From Chaetoderma sp. LZ-2023a (lineage: Eukaryota; Mollusca; Caudofoveata; Chaetodermatida; Chaetodermatidae), in contig CM067365.1 in NCBI GenBank assembly GCA_034401795.1, forward strand, positions 7,835,907 through 7,899,906: DNA of 64,000 nt, written 5' to 3'. Below the pieces are notes generated by a model. That model was not told the origin of the DNA and made no database searches. It saw only the letters and a program-made list of their open reading frames with translations. Within the stretch, counting starts at the first letter, position 1. Every line of letters begins with the position of its first letter. The position numbers and the translations under genes are program-made. This document shows, piece by piece, positions 1-10,440 of the stretch.

Positions 1-641
1 CGCTGAATCCTTGCAAGAGGCAAGTGCCTCACGCTGGCCTCCGTCTCTGGAAGGTGTCGCCAAAGCTTAAAGCGGGAGAAGAATAGTAGGTAAAAATGGG
101 CCCACTCTAATATTTCAAACAAAAATGCTTTAGAAAGAAAAGACCATACCTAGTGAGATTATTACTTTAGGGGTGCGTACTGGTTTACGTGAAGACGGGA
201 CGGGTGATTCACGATGGATTCCCTCGTCACCGTCTTATGTGATTCTTAATATGCTGAATTAGTAGTTGCCGCTTTATTTCTGCGGGCCTTCTGCTTTGCT
301 TAATTCCTTTTAGTTATTTTCAGAACAAGGATTATTTTAGGCCGCAACTGGCTGATATCCACCATGCTATTAGACACGGCTGTCACGGAGACATCCATAC
401 TGTAGACAGCGCTCATACATGTTACTTAGTGGGATCTCCGAACTGGGTAAGAATCCGGACATTCTGCTTCGTAACCACATAAAACATTACAAGACATGGG
501 TTACATTTCACGAAAGCATCATTAGGCCATTTCTCTTATCGTTATGGTGGGGGTAAGAGAGATGAATACCAACCGCAAATGTCCTTCCCGCAAAGGCGTG
601 GCAGATCTAAATATCATGCCCAGACATTTTAACAGAATTCA
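1..641. other. Unassigned sequence
   Basis: I see no gene here. A short open stretch at the left edge (about 22 codons, reading + and ending TAA near position 70) could be the 3' end of something outside the window, but nothing identifies it. The segment directly abuts the truncated LINE at about 1165, so it may belong to the element that truncated that LINE. Confidence 0.4.
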
Positions 642-1160
642 GTGGGAATACGTATCGCGCCCGTCACCGGGTCCTATGGAACTAACCGTTTAACCTGTCC
701 ATCTCCTTGCCTTTCTGACCGTGCAATCAGGAAGGGAACTACGCCGGAACGACCATACGCGGGGGAAAGACGGATCGCCCACACCCAGGATATCTATCCC
801 ATACCTAACAGTACTGCTAGTCGTCTGCTAAAGTACGCTAAGTTCCGAAAGATGTCGTCTCCTGCCATATCCGTTCCCGCACCACATCTTCAGCCGACGG
901 TACAGCTCACCGCCATCACCACGACAACTAGAGCGACCACCATGCCAGCTACAACCGCCAGCATCATGACAGCTACCGTCACCACAACATCAGCAACATT
1001 GGCAACTACTAGTACCGCCGCTGCTACACGGACGGATATCTTGGAACCAGCGGTAACTGTGAGAGACATCATGGATGCCCATATTTCCGCCACCATCGCT
1101 TCGTATGTTTCGGACAGAGCCAATAATACATTTCTTAATAAGTCTATTAAACAGGAATAG
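642..1160 (+). CDS. Hypothetical Thr/Ala-rich ORF
   Basis: An open frame of 172 codons that I do not recognise. The N-terminal half is mixed composition. Residues about 85-130 are dominated by Thr, Ala, Met and Val, and the last 40 residues look like ordinary globular or helical sequence ending in a Lys/Glu tail. The frame stops exactly where the minus-strand LINE resumes, so it may be the end of a mobile-element gene that inserted into the LINE. The stated start is only the first permitted codon; no promoter or splice signal supports it. The low-complexity core also leaves the opposite strand open, so chance is a real possibility. Confidence 0.25.
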   Translation: MGIRIAPVTGSYGTNRLTCPSPCLSDRAIRKGTTPERPYAGERRIAHTQDIYPIPNSTASRLLKYAKFRKMSSPAISVPAPHLQPTVQLTAITTTTRATTMPATTASIMTATVTTTSATLATTSTAAATRTDILEPAVTVRDIMDAHISATIASYVSDRANNTFLNKSIKQE

Positions 1161-1164
1161 TTTT

Positions 1165-1940
1165 CATGTTTACAGTTGGGCGACCTATATACACATCCAA
1201 TAATAAGACAGTCTTTGTTCTCCAGCTTAATTTGACACCATTTAGACTCGGCAAACTTATCATCCCCAAGTATATGAATAGGGCTAGCTTTTAAAACCTT
1301 TTTTTTATATATAAAGCTACCCCCTTACGAGATGTAGTGGTGATTTCACTAATGTTTGTAAATAAGTCATACTGTTCCAGTGCAAATTCGCCATCTTGAG
1401 GGTCTATAGAAACATTTTTGGTAAGATCTCTGTAACCCCTATTATGTCCGGATTTTGTTCAGCAACAATAGCACCGAACCCCGCACGCTTGTTTAATAGG
1501 CTATCAGTATTAGCATAGAAACCTTTAAGTGAATCTTTAGTTGTCGATGAAATTGATTTACGTATTTTACTACCTTGTATAGACATGAATTTGTTTATGT
1601 GTTTTGCATTGGTTTTAAATTTTTTCTTTTGCTTTTCATAACTTACATCATTGTTAACATGATTATGTAGAATATCCATATTTACATCATTTACAGTAAT
1701 GGTTTCTCTGGTTCCATTGACAAGAATGTTGTCAGTGTGCAACAGATGTTTATCACAGTCATTTATAGCTCTAACCGTATGATACAAGCATCCATTACCT
1801 TTCTGATTTACTCGAGTCTCTATTACTAATGGATTGAATTTGTTTGATATGGATATTGTGTGAGCTTTAGGATATGATAAGGAGTTTACTGGCTGCCTTG
1901 GCTCCTCCAAACAGATGTCCCTACTAAAAAATCCTGACAA
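1165..1940 (-). pseudogene. LINE ORF2 N-terminus: endonuclease fragment
   Basis: The frame open from 1940 to 1404 ends with a block typical of the N-terminus of CR1/L2 endonucleases: a Tyr-x-Asn-x-Asp-Ser-Leu-Leu-Asn-Lys stretch, then NPDIIGVTEILPK with the catalytic Glu of TE. After a frameshift near 1405, endonuclease-like sequence continues on the minus strand (basic block, VALYIKKK, then IIGCVYRSP) to about 1165, where it stops abruptly. The GDFN and SDH blocks and all of the reverse transcriptase are missing. It would have nicked target DNA to prime reverse transcription; this copy cannot work. Confidence 0.72.
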
Positions 1941-3946
1941 TCAGTTGTGGCGGTTATTGCTATATCCATATGAGCAGAGAGATAATTGGTGATATTCTCT
2001 GACAAAAGCCCAGTACCCTGCTTGTTGGGATGTACGTGGTCCCAGAAGAGTTCAATATAGATATCACCTTCTAGACTGGAAAAGAGTTGAGAATTATCAA
2101 TAAAAGTTACATTTAACCAAAAAAACAACAAATTTAACATACCGTTAAACTCTATTACTAAACAGTGTGCATGCCTGTCTGTATGGCATGGTAGTAGTGA
2201 TGACACAAAAATCTTAGTGGACGGTAACAGTGATCTGATCTTATGAATAAGTTCATCATAGTCTTTGATCATACTCCTGCAACTACGCTTACCAATGTCA
2301 TTTGAGCCTACATGTACTACCACAGCATCAAACTCGGTGTACATTAGTTGGTCTAGCTGGTCAGTGATATCATTAATTCTAGCTCCACTAAATGATCTGA
2401 TAGTGAATGTGACATGTTCTGAAGATATGTACCTTCCGCTAAGTTTACGCAGTGTAGAGCTTCCTACTACAAGTGTGTGCCTATGTTCTTTGATACTATC
2501 TAATGATATGCGTGGATTTTGATGTTGGAATGGTTGTCTAGTACCATTAGGATGATTGTATGTAGTAGTCATTTCTCTTCTGGATTGCTGATGGTATGGG
2601 ATATCACTCACTACCTTGTTATATGGCCTGTAATCTTCAGGTGTTGCTCTAATCCCATGATGTAGTGGTGATGATCGACGAGAAGGAAATCTGTTTTCTC
2701 TAGCTTTTGAAAGCTTTGAGAAATAAGGCTTAGCTGAATGTGGACGAGACTGTTCCAGTCTAGCCATATTGTTCGTAGGAAAATGGACCTGCCTGGAATT
2801 GTTATGAGTGTGTCTATATGTGCCAATTTTTGATGTACATGTCTGTAAAATTGGACCATGATTTGTAGGTGCTTGTTTTTCTTTTATATTCAGGATTCGT
2901 TGGTCTAGTTGATCGGGTTGCTGTTGGAAATTTGATTTGTTTTTGTTGTAGGTGGCATATGTTGAGGCCTGACTAACTTGTTTAAGTGATTTGTGTGGAA
3001 TTGTATGCTCTGGGGAAAGCATGTTCAAGCCTATTTTGATGGATGTGTTTGACTCATCACCTGAATCAGAGTCAGTGTCTGCTATATCACATTTTTTGTT
3101 GTGTAACCTATCAATTTGCTTCTGCATTATATTTTGGTTTGGCTTGATTTCTTCGATATCTTGCAGGACAGATAATAATGAATCAGTTGAACTTTTGTCA
3201 CTCTGACCTGAATTTATAATACTAAGAGCTGAATGTAATTTACTAGTGTTTTTGACGTTATATTTTTCGATAATCTTAGCACTTGCATTTTCACCATTTA
3301 GCTTATTGATAACATTGTATTCACAGTCATAATTTTGGACATGCCAAGCAAGAAATTCCGAGATCTGGTCTGAGAGATGAGTACACGCCTCACATGTGAA
3401 CATCCTTTTTGTTGACGTGAGAGCACTAAGCACATACACTGGTAGATGTGTACATATATAGTGAGACCATGATTTACATTTACCACATTTAATCATGTAT
3501 ACATTATCAGGAGCTCCACATGCACACTTGCAATCAATCGGCATGTTTGCTATACTAGTGTCATTTTTCCTAGCCTGACTTGCGCTGACGGGAATATATG
3601 GATCATTTACAGTTATGTCAGTTACTATATCAGAGTGATTTATATTTCCAGATGTACCAGGGCCATTTTCAGTTTGATCAGTATCTGTACTGGAAGTACT
3701 GATAGCATGAGAGATGGTATTTGCCTCCTCTGTTATGTCAGCACTTCCAGCTACAGCTACAGTGATGGTTTCTGTTGCGGGAGTGTTTACTTGATCCGCA
3801 ATCGGCTAGGAGTTTGTAGAACAGGGTGTGATGGTGTTAGGCCTGTATTGTGGAAATCTTATGTAAAAGCAATCATCACAAAGCATGTCATCACAGTGGC
3901 GGTTTATTACTGAGGGATGTGATCTATTACAATCATGACAACCCAT
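1886..3946 (-). pseudogene. LINE ORF1: zinc finger, PHD finger and SGNH esterase
   Basis: The best start is the ATG at 3946-3944, not the later Met at 3544. From it the frame encodes a small Cys/His cluster (CHDC about 20 residues before a CDDC pair), then one TAG at 3808-3806, then stays open to 1886. Downstream of the Met at 3544, residues 5-54 form a PHD-type C4HC3 finger (C5/C7, C20-x2-C23, H28-x2-C31, C51-x2-C54). Residues 60-350 are low-complexity and basic. Residues 357-523 are an SGNH/GDSL esterase fold with GSS (361-363) in the nucleophile block, GSND (413-416) and the catalytic pair in DHVH (502-505). CR1 ORF1 proteins bind nucleic acid; the esterase role is unclear. A single nonsense codon is the only clear lesion. 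ORF1 overlaps the start of ORF2 in another frame. Confidence 0.8.
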
Positions 3947-4080
3947 TTTTATCTAGTTTACTTGTAAACAGGTGTATCCGTGTTTACAATAATGCACATC
4001 TAAATCTATCCTTAATCAGTGATGTAGACCGTTTTGTTACTTGTAGACCTACAATTCTCGCTCACGGAAACTAAGTTTAC

Positions 4081-5383
4081 ATTAACTGATAAGAATAATA
4101 ATTATGATTTTATCAACCAGATACTTTTAGTTTTTGGGGTTTTTTCTTTTGGGTGGTTTTTTTACTACTTCAGTTTATTTGATATATCATATATAGGTCT
4201 GGCAAAAATGTAACGCACCCGCTCATGGTTTTTATGACTGGTCTTTGGGAACCACTTAAGTTTGATTGATGGCGGTTCTTAATGGAAGCTTGATGGCAAA
4301 CAGTTTCTACTAAATGATGGTACTACAAAATGACCCGTCGCTGATAGCGGAAGTGGAGAATGGTCGGGTGCGGATAACGCCAGATCACCTTCCCACTCTC
4401 ACTATTGCTCCAATATCAGAGTGCACTGACACCAACCCCACCCATTTAACCAGTACCTCCACATCCAGCCCAAATGCACCACAACCCACCCCGACAGATC
4501 TCCTCCTCGGCCATGTCCTGCAATATATACACGCTTATAGACATATATGCGTCCTATCCCAAGTAAACAGAGTCTCTGTTGAAAATTTGTTCTGTAACAA
4601 TGATTCAAGTTGTCTAAAGCACTTTACGCGAAGTCATTATCAAAAACGCTTAAACAAACAATATGTCTTTTCGTCGGACCGCGGCCATGTTTGACTGCTC
4701 CGCATGTTCGGGCGATCCGCGTTTTCGGGTTGTTCACGTATCGAATGCGATTTCGCGAGAAAAAGCAGTAACGATTCCTTTATTTAGGAAGCGGGTACCC
4801 GCTAAAGATTGTGTGGTTGAATTTGCAAGAGTTTTAGCGGTAGCGCGAGTAGCGCCAAAATAGTACCGCTAGTTCTCGAGTTAACCAAAGGATCTAACGT
4901 TTGAGTACGTCACGTGGGTCTATTGAATTAAATGGGATGTGAACGCGCGAAAAACTGACGTGTCACGTGTCCGGTGAACGCATACAACCGAGGGTAACTA
5001 CTACAATTTTCATGTAAATTCGTATTAATAATATGTTCACTTACCCTATTTTGTGTTGTGAATTTGCAAATAATGACTTGATCTGGACTAAAATAAAAAA
5101 TGTAACGGTAAGCATTATGTTTGTCCACATTGAAAACCGGTTAAAATAATTCAAGAACTTGTTGCCAATACACACGTTGCATGCAAAACATAAAAGTTAC
5201 CGGTTTTCGTTTCCTCAATCATTATCACCGTGGTCATCGACTAATAATAATATGAAATAAGTAAAACTTTACATGATTTACATGGATGTATGCTGTCCAT
5301 ATGCAATAGTTCAGATTCAGATTCATTTATTTTGATATAAAATGTACAATTTGTAAATACACAACAGAGGTGGTTCACCAAAG
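4081..5383. other. No supported gene; CpG-richer patch
   Basis: The open frames at 4314-4694 and 4663-4863 (+) match nothing I know and lack any distinctive composition. The stretch 4670-4990 is CpG-rich compared with its neighbours and contains two CACGTG E-boxes (about 4912 and 4965). A short inverted motif (AAAACCGGTTA near 5133, TTACCGGTTTTCG near 5196) may mark the ends of a small element, but I cannot prove it. Confidence 0.4.
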
Positions 5384-6300
5384 TAGGCTTACGCGATTAT
5401 GTGATTAAATCGAAAATCGCGATTATTTTTTTAAAGCGCATCACTGTGCCATCACATATCTATTTATAATAGGATCAAGGTTGTTGGGGGGACAAAGCAT
5501 AAACGTGAAAATGACCAGGTAGGACTAGTTGCTTGTGTTGATGACAGTGATAGGTTAACACCAACAAGTAAGCAGCCTAAAATATTGTCATGCATTGCCT
5601 ATGACAAATCATTTTCTCTCGTTGGAAGGATATTACGCATTCTGTGACTCGTTTTATTGTCGGTGATGCGATGCCTATCTATACCGTGGATAAGCTGCAC
5701 TTTCGACACAAAACTCTTGATTCGCGGTACGAGCTCCCTGGACGAAAATACTTCACTGAACTGCCATACCGAAGATGTGTAATGATGTGCGTGAACGTGT
5801 AAGTGCGGAATTACAGGACACAGAATTTATCTCGCTAACAGATATGTGGTCCAGCGTGGGTATGACGCCATATCTCGGCGTGACTGTTCACTTTATAGAC
5901 ACACAATGGAAGCTACAGAGTCGGTGTCTACAGACACTCTTCTTTCCACAGGACCATAGCAGTGAAAACATCGCTGATGGCTTAGTGCAAGCTCTGGAAA
6001 CATGGTCCATTCCAACCAGTAAGGTGTCGTGCATAACTACGGACAATGCAGCAAATGTGTTACGCGAATACGCGCAGTAGATACCATTCTTGGTTGGCCC
6101 CGTGTATCTTGTTTCGGGCCTAATCTAAACCTGGCCGTATGAATGATGAACATGTGAAGCGATCATTTTCTGTCTGTAGATCGATTGTCAGTGCATTTAG
6201 CTACAGCTGAAAACGTAGGCGGGAACTAGCAACCAAGCAGCGATAATTGTCACTGCCGAACCATCAGCTCATTGCAGTAAGATATTTAGTTTAACTTTAA
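5384..6300 (+). pseudogene. Decayed hAT transposase (ZBED-like) with left terminus
   Basis: The left end TAGGCTTACGCGATTA at 5384, followed by AATCGCGATTATTTT, resembles the terminus of the hAT element at 19623-25155. Coding similarity runs from about 5460 to 6290 in broken frames. The longest open piece (5775-6080) has the hAT RNase-H-like core: LTDMWSS with the first catalytic Asp, a VTVHFI strand and ITTDNAANV with the second. Past a stop at 6080 the CFGPNLNLAV block (normally CFGHxLNL) and a KRRRELATKQ block follow. The finger region and the C-terminal dimerisation domain are not present. It is a relic of a cut-and-paste transposase and a plausible relative of the enzyme that moved the 19.6-kb element. 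Confidence 0.75.
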
Positions 6301-6365
6301 CCATTTCACACACAAATCTCAGAAAAGTATATTGATTACGAATTTACAATATATAAAACTTATTC

Positions 6366-6494
6366 TCTTAAATATTTTGAAATAAATTTAACTCAAAGCC
6401 AGTGCTGCTTAAGGCAGCAATGATTTCCAGTCAAATTAATTTCAAAATATTAAACAGTTTTCCGTATGGTAGAGTTGAAAAAGAGATATGGGGA
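6366..6494. repeat. P1 palindromic MITE fragment
   Basis: The imperfect hairpin at 6366-6457 has arms beginning TTAAATATTTTGAAATA and ending TTTCAAAATATTAA around a GCTGCTTAAGGCAGC centre. The right flank ends GAGATATGGG, where the DIRS-A copy begins, so that DIRS appears to have inserted into this MITE. Confidence 0.75.
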
Positions 6495-7015
6495 TTCTCC
6501 TTCGATCAATACTCACCATTCTATTACTTCTGATATACAGCTGGTCCTGACAGCTGGCTCTAGGACTATAGACGTAGAAAGCTTTACCGACTCCTTGGAA
6601 CCGGGTACTCGGCTCCCAACTGCCGAGTACCCGTCTACCATGAAGTTCATTCTTGTTTGCATAGCGACAAGAGAATACATGCTTTTTGCAGTTGGAAAGT
6701 CTTAAGATTGTTTAAGCCTAAGTCTTTTTACTGTGATTAATTGTGATAGCTTGTGCGTTCTCAAAAGGATATTTGGATTAATATGGATGCCACCGATGAT
6801 AACAAGGTCGTATATTTCCATGTTATTCCATAGTTAAAAGACTTAGGTCTCTAAAATTTCGTCTGTGTCGCATGTTCCAATTTCTAACCCCAAAGAATCT
6901 GGGACGTGTGTTAACAACGAAATATGCCGGATGATCGCCTTCCTTTAAATCCCCCAACAGGCGATCGGCAGATATGAAATTAGGTGTTGGCTTATCGGTG
7001 TTTTAACACGGTTAT

Positions 7016-7060
7016 CGGCTGACGTCGTTCTCCGTAAGATCCGAGCGGGTGACGTCACAC
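7016..7060 (+). promoter_or_regulatory. Paired CRE-like motifs in DIRS-A leader
   Basis: TGACGTCG at 7020-7027 and a perfect palindromic TGACGTCA at 7050-7057 lie 30 bp apart. The same pair is at 12741 and 12771 in the other copy. CREB/ATF proteins bind TGACGTCA. The position upstream of gag suggests a promoter element, which is an inference. Confidence 0.4.
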
Positions 7061-7559
7061 CCGTGTTTCTCGGATGTTTATGTGAAGAAAATGTTTCATT
7101 AATTCACGCATCTGATTCTGGGTGCTGCATACTTTAATTGGTACCAGAAAAACTTTGGAATTTTCAAGTTTTGCGTGTTATCACGATCTGTTTGCAATGA
7201 TCAGTGGTTTCAAAATTCTTGATTTAGATGTGTGGTCTGCGGTTTTACCGTGTGCTACAGCAGTTTGTTTACATTTTGTTGTTTCTTCACATATCGTTTT
7301 GACCTTCGTTAGGAGTATAATTTATATTTATTAGTAAATATACCCTGAATGCTATGCGATATGATTCCTGGTTCCGTTATACATCCTTGAGGATCAGTGT
7401 ATGGGTGTATTATTGCCCGCTTCATTCTTGTCGTCATAATCAATGCGATCTTTGCTGTAATGTTGCGGGGTGGGGTGCGGGAGGGTGACAAGTTAATTTA
7501 TGGTCAAAATATTTGAAAATGAATTGTCTGCCTTCCATTTTTGCTTCGTTCCGCTGGCT

Positions 7560-8400
7560 TATTGTAGGTTTGGCTTTTTATAGGCCAAGCCAGCCCCGCC
7601 ATCATGTGTCGAGTGCCACATATCGTACGGGTTCTATGCAAGGACCATGTCTGTTTCCACTGTACTAAGTGTAGTCTGGACAGTAGGTGTAACGTTTGCG
7701 CTGTGTGGTCGGTCGATATGATGCTTAAGTTCCTTGCCAGAAGGACTTGGCGGGGTCAGGCGGTCCGAAAGTAAATCGTGGGGCGTCCGTTTCGGCCCGT
7801 GGGTGCGTTCCACGTCTGCAACCGGAGGTGGCGGAGATGGCACCGCCGGCGTGGTTTGGTCTGGCTAGGCAAGGTTTCTTGCATAGCGTTCTGCCCACGC
7901 TGGTGTCGTCCATGCTGCCAAAAGTTGTAGGCCAGTCTCTCCCCATGTTTGATTCGGACCCTGTCCTTGGACTGAGTTCTGGACTGGCCACCGAGGGAGC
8001 CGTCTCGTACGGCCCCCTGGCAGTCCCGTCGGGCTCCGGCCTGATGGGTTCTGTCTCTGGGTGGTCCAGTAGCGGTGGCCGGTCCGTCAGTCATGGGAGC
8101 GGTCCGCCACTCCGGTTCCGGGCCCCGGCCCCGTGATGGTTGGTTTGCCGCCAACCAACACGGTGATGGGTGTAGCTGGCCAGGCATGGTACTCACCTAT
8201 CTCGCCTGGTCCGGCGGTTAGACATGGGGTGCCGTTGGCGCCCGTGTTTGGCCACGGTTCCTCAACCGCTACGGGTCCGTACGGTTTTTCCGTGCGGGCC
8301 TACTCCGTGAACTGGTGTGTTCCATGGGGTAGCGGCGGAACCGTACGGTACCCGAGTTCCTGGCATATCAGCAATGGCTCCTAGCCGGGAGGCCGTTGCT
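7560..8400 (+). pseudogene. DIRS-A gag fragment
   Basis: The open frame at 7747-8136 matches residues following the zinc-finger-like segment of the other DIRS-A gag: a MAPPAWFG block, then a LHSVLPTLVSS(M/L)LPKVVGQS helix and a Ser/Gly/Pro-rich region. A Cys-rich segment encoded at about 7605-7720 precedes it in a shifted frame. A segment present in the other copy is missing near 8060, and beyond about 8240 the sequence is unrelated to that copy. DIRS gag is thought to package the element RNA; this fragment is not functional. Confidence 0.7.
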
Positions 8401-8404
8401 GGTA

Positions 8405-9560
8405 GGGCCAGGGTTGGGTTTTGGACAGTCCAAAACTAACTTTGAGCAGACATTGTCCAAAACCTGTCTTAAATGGTTTAAACCAGTCCAAAACTGTCCA
8501 AAACTATGTTGGACATATCACCATACTCTTATGCATCATAATCCTATTAAAAAATAACAAGAAATCAGAGATTGCATCAAAAGCACTATATTAAACAAAT
8601 CCATTTATTATATGAGTTATTATTACATTTTTATCAAATACATACAATTAAAACTTAAAAGGCTTAATTAGGTTTAATTAGTAGTCCAAATCAGACAGCC
8701 CTCTCAACATCCTGTAGCAAAACACTAGCTTTGATGCTTTCTCTACTCCAAGCCTATTACGGATTTTAGTGTGGATATAGCTAAAATTGCTAAAAATTCT
8801 CTCAATCGATGCTGATGATGCTGGTGCTTCAAGCAGCTGAATAGCCATATCAATATCGCCCTGAAACTTTGGATGTAATGTGTATGCAACAAGATGCTCT
8901 GGCAGGATTGCCTTGCTGAAACGTGCTAACAGAGTTTTCTTGTGTGGTTCTAGCAGAGTGTTGTTTAGTAATTCAAGCCAAACATGGCATGCATCGGCTA
9001 GTGTTGATGTGTCACTCTGACATGTGTCAATTGCTATTGAAATTGGTCGAAGTTGTTCGGCTAAGTCTCTTGTATTTCTAAACAGGTTAAAGTCCATTAT
9101 CTTCTTGACAATAGAATTATCTATTTCTCCTTCATGGTCTTGTACAATTTTCATGAAATGTGGACGGTTGTGAATGAAGGAGTCAATACACACGAGTTGA
9201 CTCTTCCATCTAGTGTCACAAGGAAGCTGTGGCTTAACACTACCAATACATTCCGAGAGCCAGGATAGTGGCTTGTGGTGATTCCTGAAATATTTTTGAA
9301 TCTCAACTACATGCTTAATTAGCGTATCCGGTGTTATGTCTTGCCCTAGTAAGTTTAGCCAGTGTGCAGAACAGCCATAGACAATAAGATCATTGTCATC
9401 AGCCTTCAAACCATCACACATTTTTTCCATGTTCTTTGCATTATCTGTGACAATGCTCTTAACTGTACAGTTGTATTTTGTCTTAGCATATTGTATTGTC
9501 TCTTGACACTTCACCTTACAGTTTTCAGCACTTTTAGTACACATTAGTATTGTGTTTTAT
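8405..9560 (-). mobile_element. hAT element fragment with subterminal repeats
   Basis: The 3' edge (8405-8520 on + coordinates) contains at least five copies of GTCCAAAAC or close variants near CAGGGTTGGG, resembling a hAT terminus with subterminal transposase-binding repeats. The transposase lies inward on the minus strand. I could not find a matching opposite terminus, so the element is probably 5' truncated. Confidence 0.6.
8678..9544 (-). pseudogene. hAT transposase, C-terminal part
   Basis: A 288-codon open frame carries the C-terminal half of a hAT transposase. The RNase-H-like core has IVTDNAKNM with a catalytic Asp (residue 34) followed by the YGCSAHWLNLL block (C58, H61). The hAT dimerisation region lies near residues 235-280: ASSASIERIFSNFS, then a Lys/Arg-rich NRLG helix. 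The N-terminal finger and the first catalytic Asp are missing, since the sequence upstream of 9544 is not hAT-like. The finger-less start at 9544 is only the first Met in the surviving frame. This is a different hAT lineage from the ZBED-like copies at 5.4 kb and 53-55 kb. It is open throughout, so the loss was by truncation and not point decay. Confidence 0.82.
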
Positions 9561-9915
9561 ATTGCAAATTTATCTGAGACTACCAGAGAAAAGATGAGTG
9601 GATATTATTTAATTAATTCGCTGCTTGATTTCTCTTGGCATACAGCGAGTTACATGGAGTTACACAATATGCGCAATTGGGGGCCACGTTCAATTATTAG
9701 TTGCCCCGAACATAGCTTAAAGGAAAGTATGGCCATTATTATTCATTACGATTTTCATGCTCGTTGGTATCTTTTATTTTTAACAATCCTGATACGAAAA
9801 ACCGAAAATATGTTCATATTCGGTTTTTCGATATTTATTTTTTATAATCGGTTATGAAACAGTCAGTGCAGGATATCGGTTTTAAATATGGTATCGGTAT
9901 ATCGCGCAGCCCTAT
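9561..9915. mobile_element. Possible hAT right end
   Basis: The segment ends in ATCGCGCAGCCCTA at 9902-9915, the reverse of a TAGGGCTGCGCGAT-type hAT terminus, preceded by CGGTAT/ATCGGT subterminal repeats. No matching left end was found. Confidence 0.35.
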
Positions 9916-10124
9916 ATATATGTATGTGTGTGTGTATGTATGTACAAAAGTGTTTAATGTTGATCAGTGGACTTGGTGTGGCATCCGCGCCGTCCCATGC
10001 TTTAATTATACTAGGAGTTAATCCCAGTCTCAATTGCATTGTAATAGTGTTGACATGGTGTGGTAACCGCGCCAGTCCATATATATGTTTATGTGTACGT
10101 ATGTGATTATGTATGTATATGCAT
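9916..10124. repeat. TG/TA-rich tract with a direct repeat
   Basis: Two similar segments (about 9958-9994 and 10048-10076) share GTTGA followed by a TGGTGTGG core and CCGCGCC. They are flanked by TATG/TGTG-rich sequence. I see no gene. Confidence 0.4.
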
Positions 10125-10440
10125 AACTATCGGCTGCATCTCAATTCTCTGTCAAAGATTTGGGTGTATCAGTGAGCTAACCATGGAAAACCATGTAAAT
10201 TACCTATGTAAATTATGCTACTTGCAATTAAGAAACATAAGTAGAATCAGGAAATTCCTAACCAAAGAGGCCACCATCAAACTTGTGTTAGCCACTGTAA
10301 CATCTCGTTTAGACTATTGCAACAGTTTATTGATGGGTGCCCCAAAGGTGCTCATCAATAAACTGCAGGCAATTCAAAACACTGCTGCCAGGATTATTTC
10401 TCGCTGTCCCAAATATGCACGAATCTCTCCTATTCGGAGA
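10125..10440 (+). pseudogene. LINE reverse transcriptase C-terminus (second LINE)
   Basis: The plus-strand frame contains a block typical of the region after the RT palm in CR1/jockey-group LINEs: HVNYLCKLCYLQLRNISRIR, then LVLATVTSRLDYCNSLLMG and LQAIQNTAARII. It begins in a low-complexity TATG tract and ends at about 10440, where the minus-strand LINE begins, so two LINE fragments face each other. No catalytic motif is included. Confidence 0.65.

Larger units (their letters stand above)
1165..4080 (-). mobile_element. CR1-type LINE, 5' half
   Basis: The order on the minus strand is leader, ORF1 (zinc finger, PHD finger, SGNH esterase), then the beginning of ORF2 (apurinic-type endonuclease). 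PHD plus esterase in ORF1 is a known arrangement in CR1-clade non-LTR retrotransposons. The element is cut at about 1165 inside the endonuclease, so the reverse transcriptase and 3' end are absent. The 5' limit is a guess, placed just upstream of the first zinc-finger ATG. Confidence 0.8.
6495..8400 (+). mobile_element. DIRS-A, truncated copy
   Basis: This copy matches the 5' part of the complete element at 12219-18911: the left inverted terminal repeat (6495-6680, with the GGTACTCGG/CCGAGTACC hairpin), the leader with two TGACGTC motifs, and the beginning of gag. After about 8240 the gag sequence departs from the other copy. Nothing after 8400 belongs to DIRS, so the reverse transcriptase, recombinase and right end are missing. 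Confidence 0.88.

Noticed and set aside
890-1123. Minus-strand hydrophobic ORF of 77 codons
   Set aside because: It is the shadow of the Thr/Ala-rich plus-strand frame; ACC/ACA/GCC repeats read as Val/Met/Ala on the other strand.
4314-4694. 126-codon plus-strand ORF
   Set aside because: The Thr/Pro/Ser-rich middle keeps both strands open, no domain is visible, and nothing in the surroundings supports expression.
7756-8196. Minus-strand frames opposite DIRS-A gag (also 13551-14142 and 14287-14870)
   Set aside because: They are GC-rich shadows of gag with Arg/Pro/Ser composition and no conserved motif.
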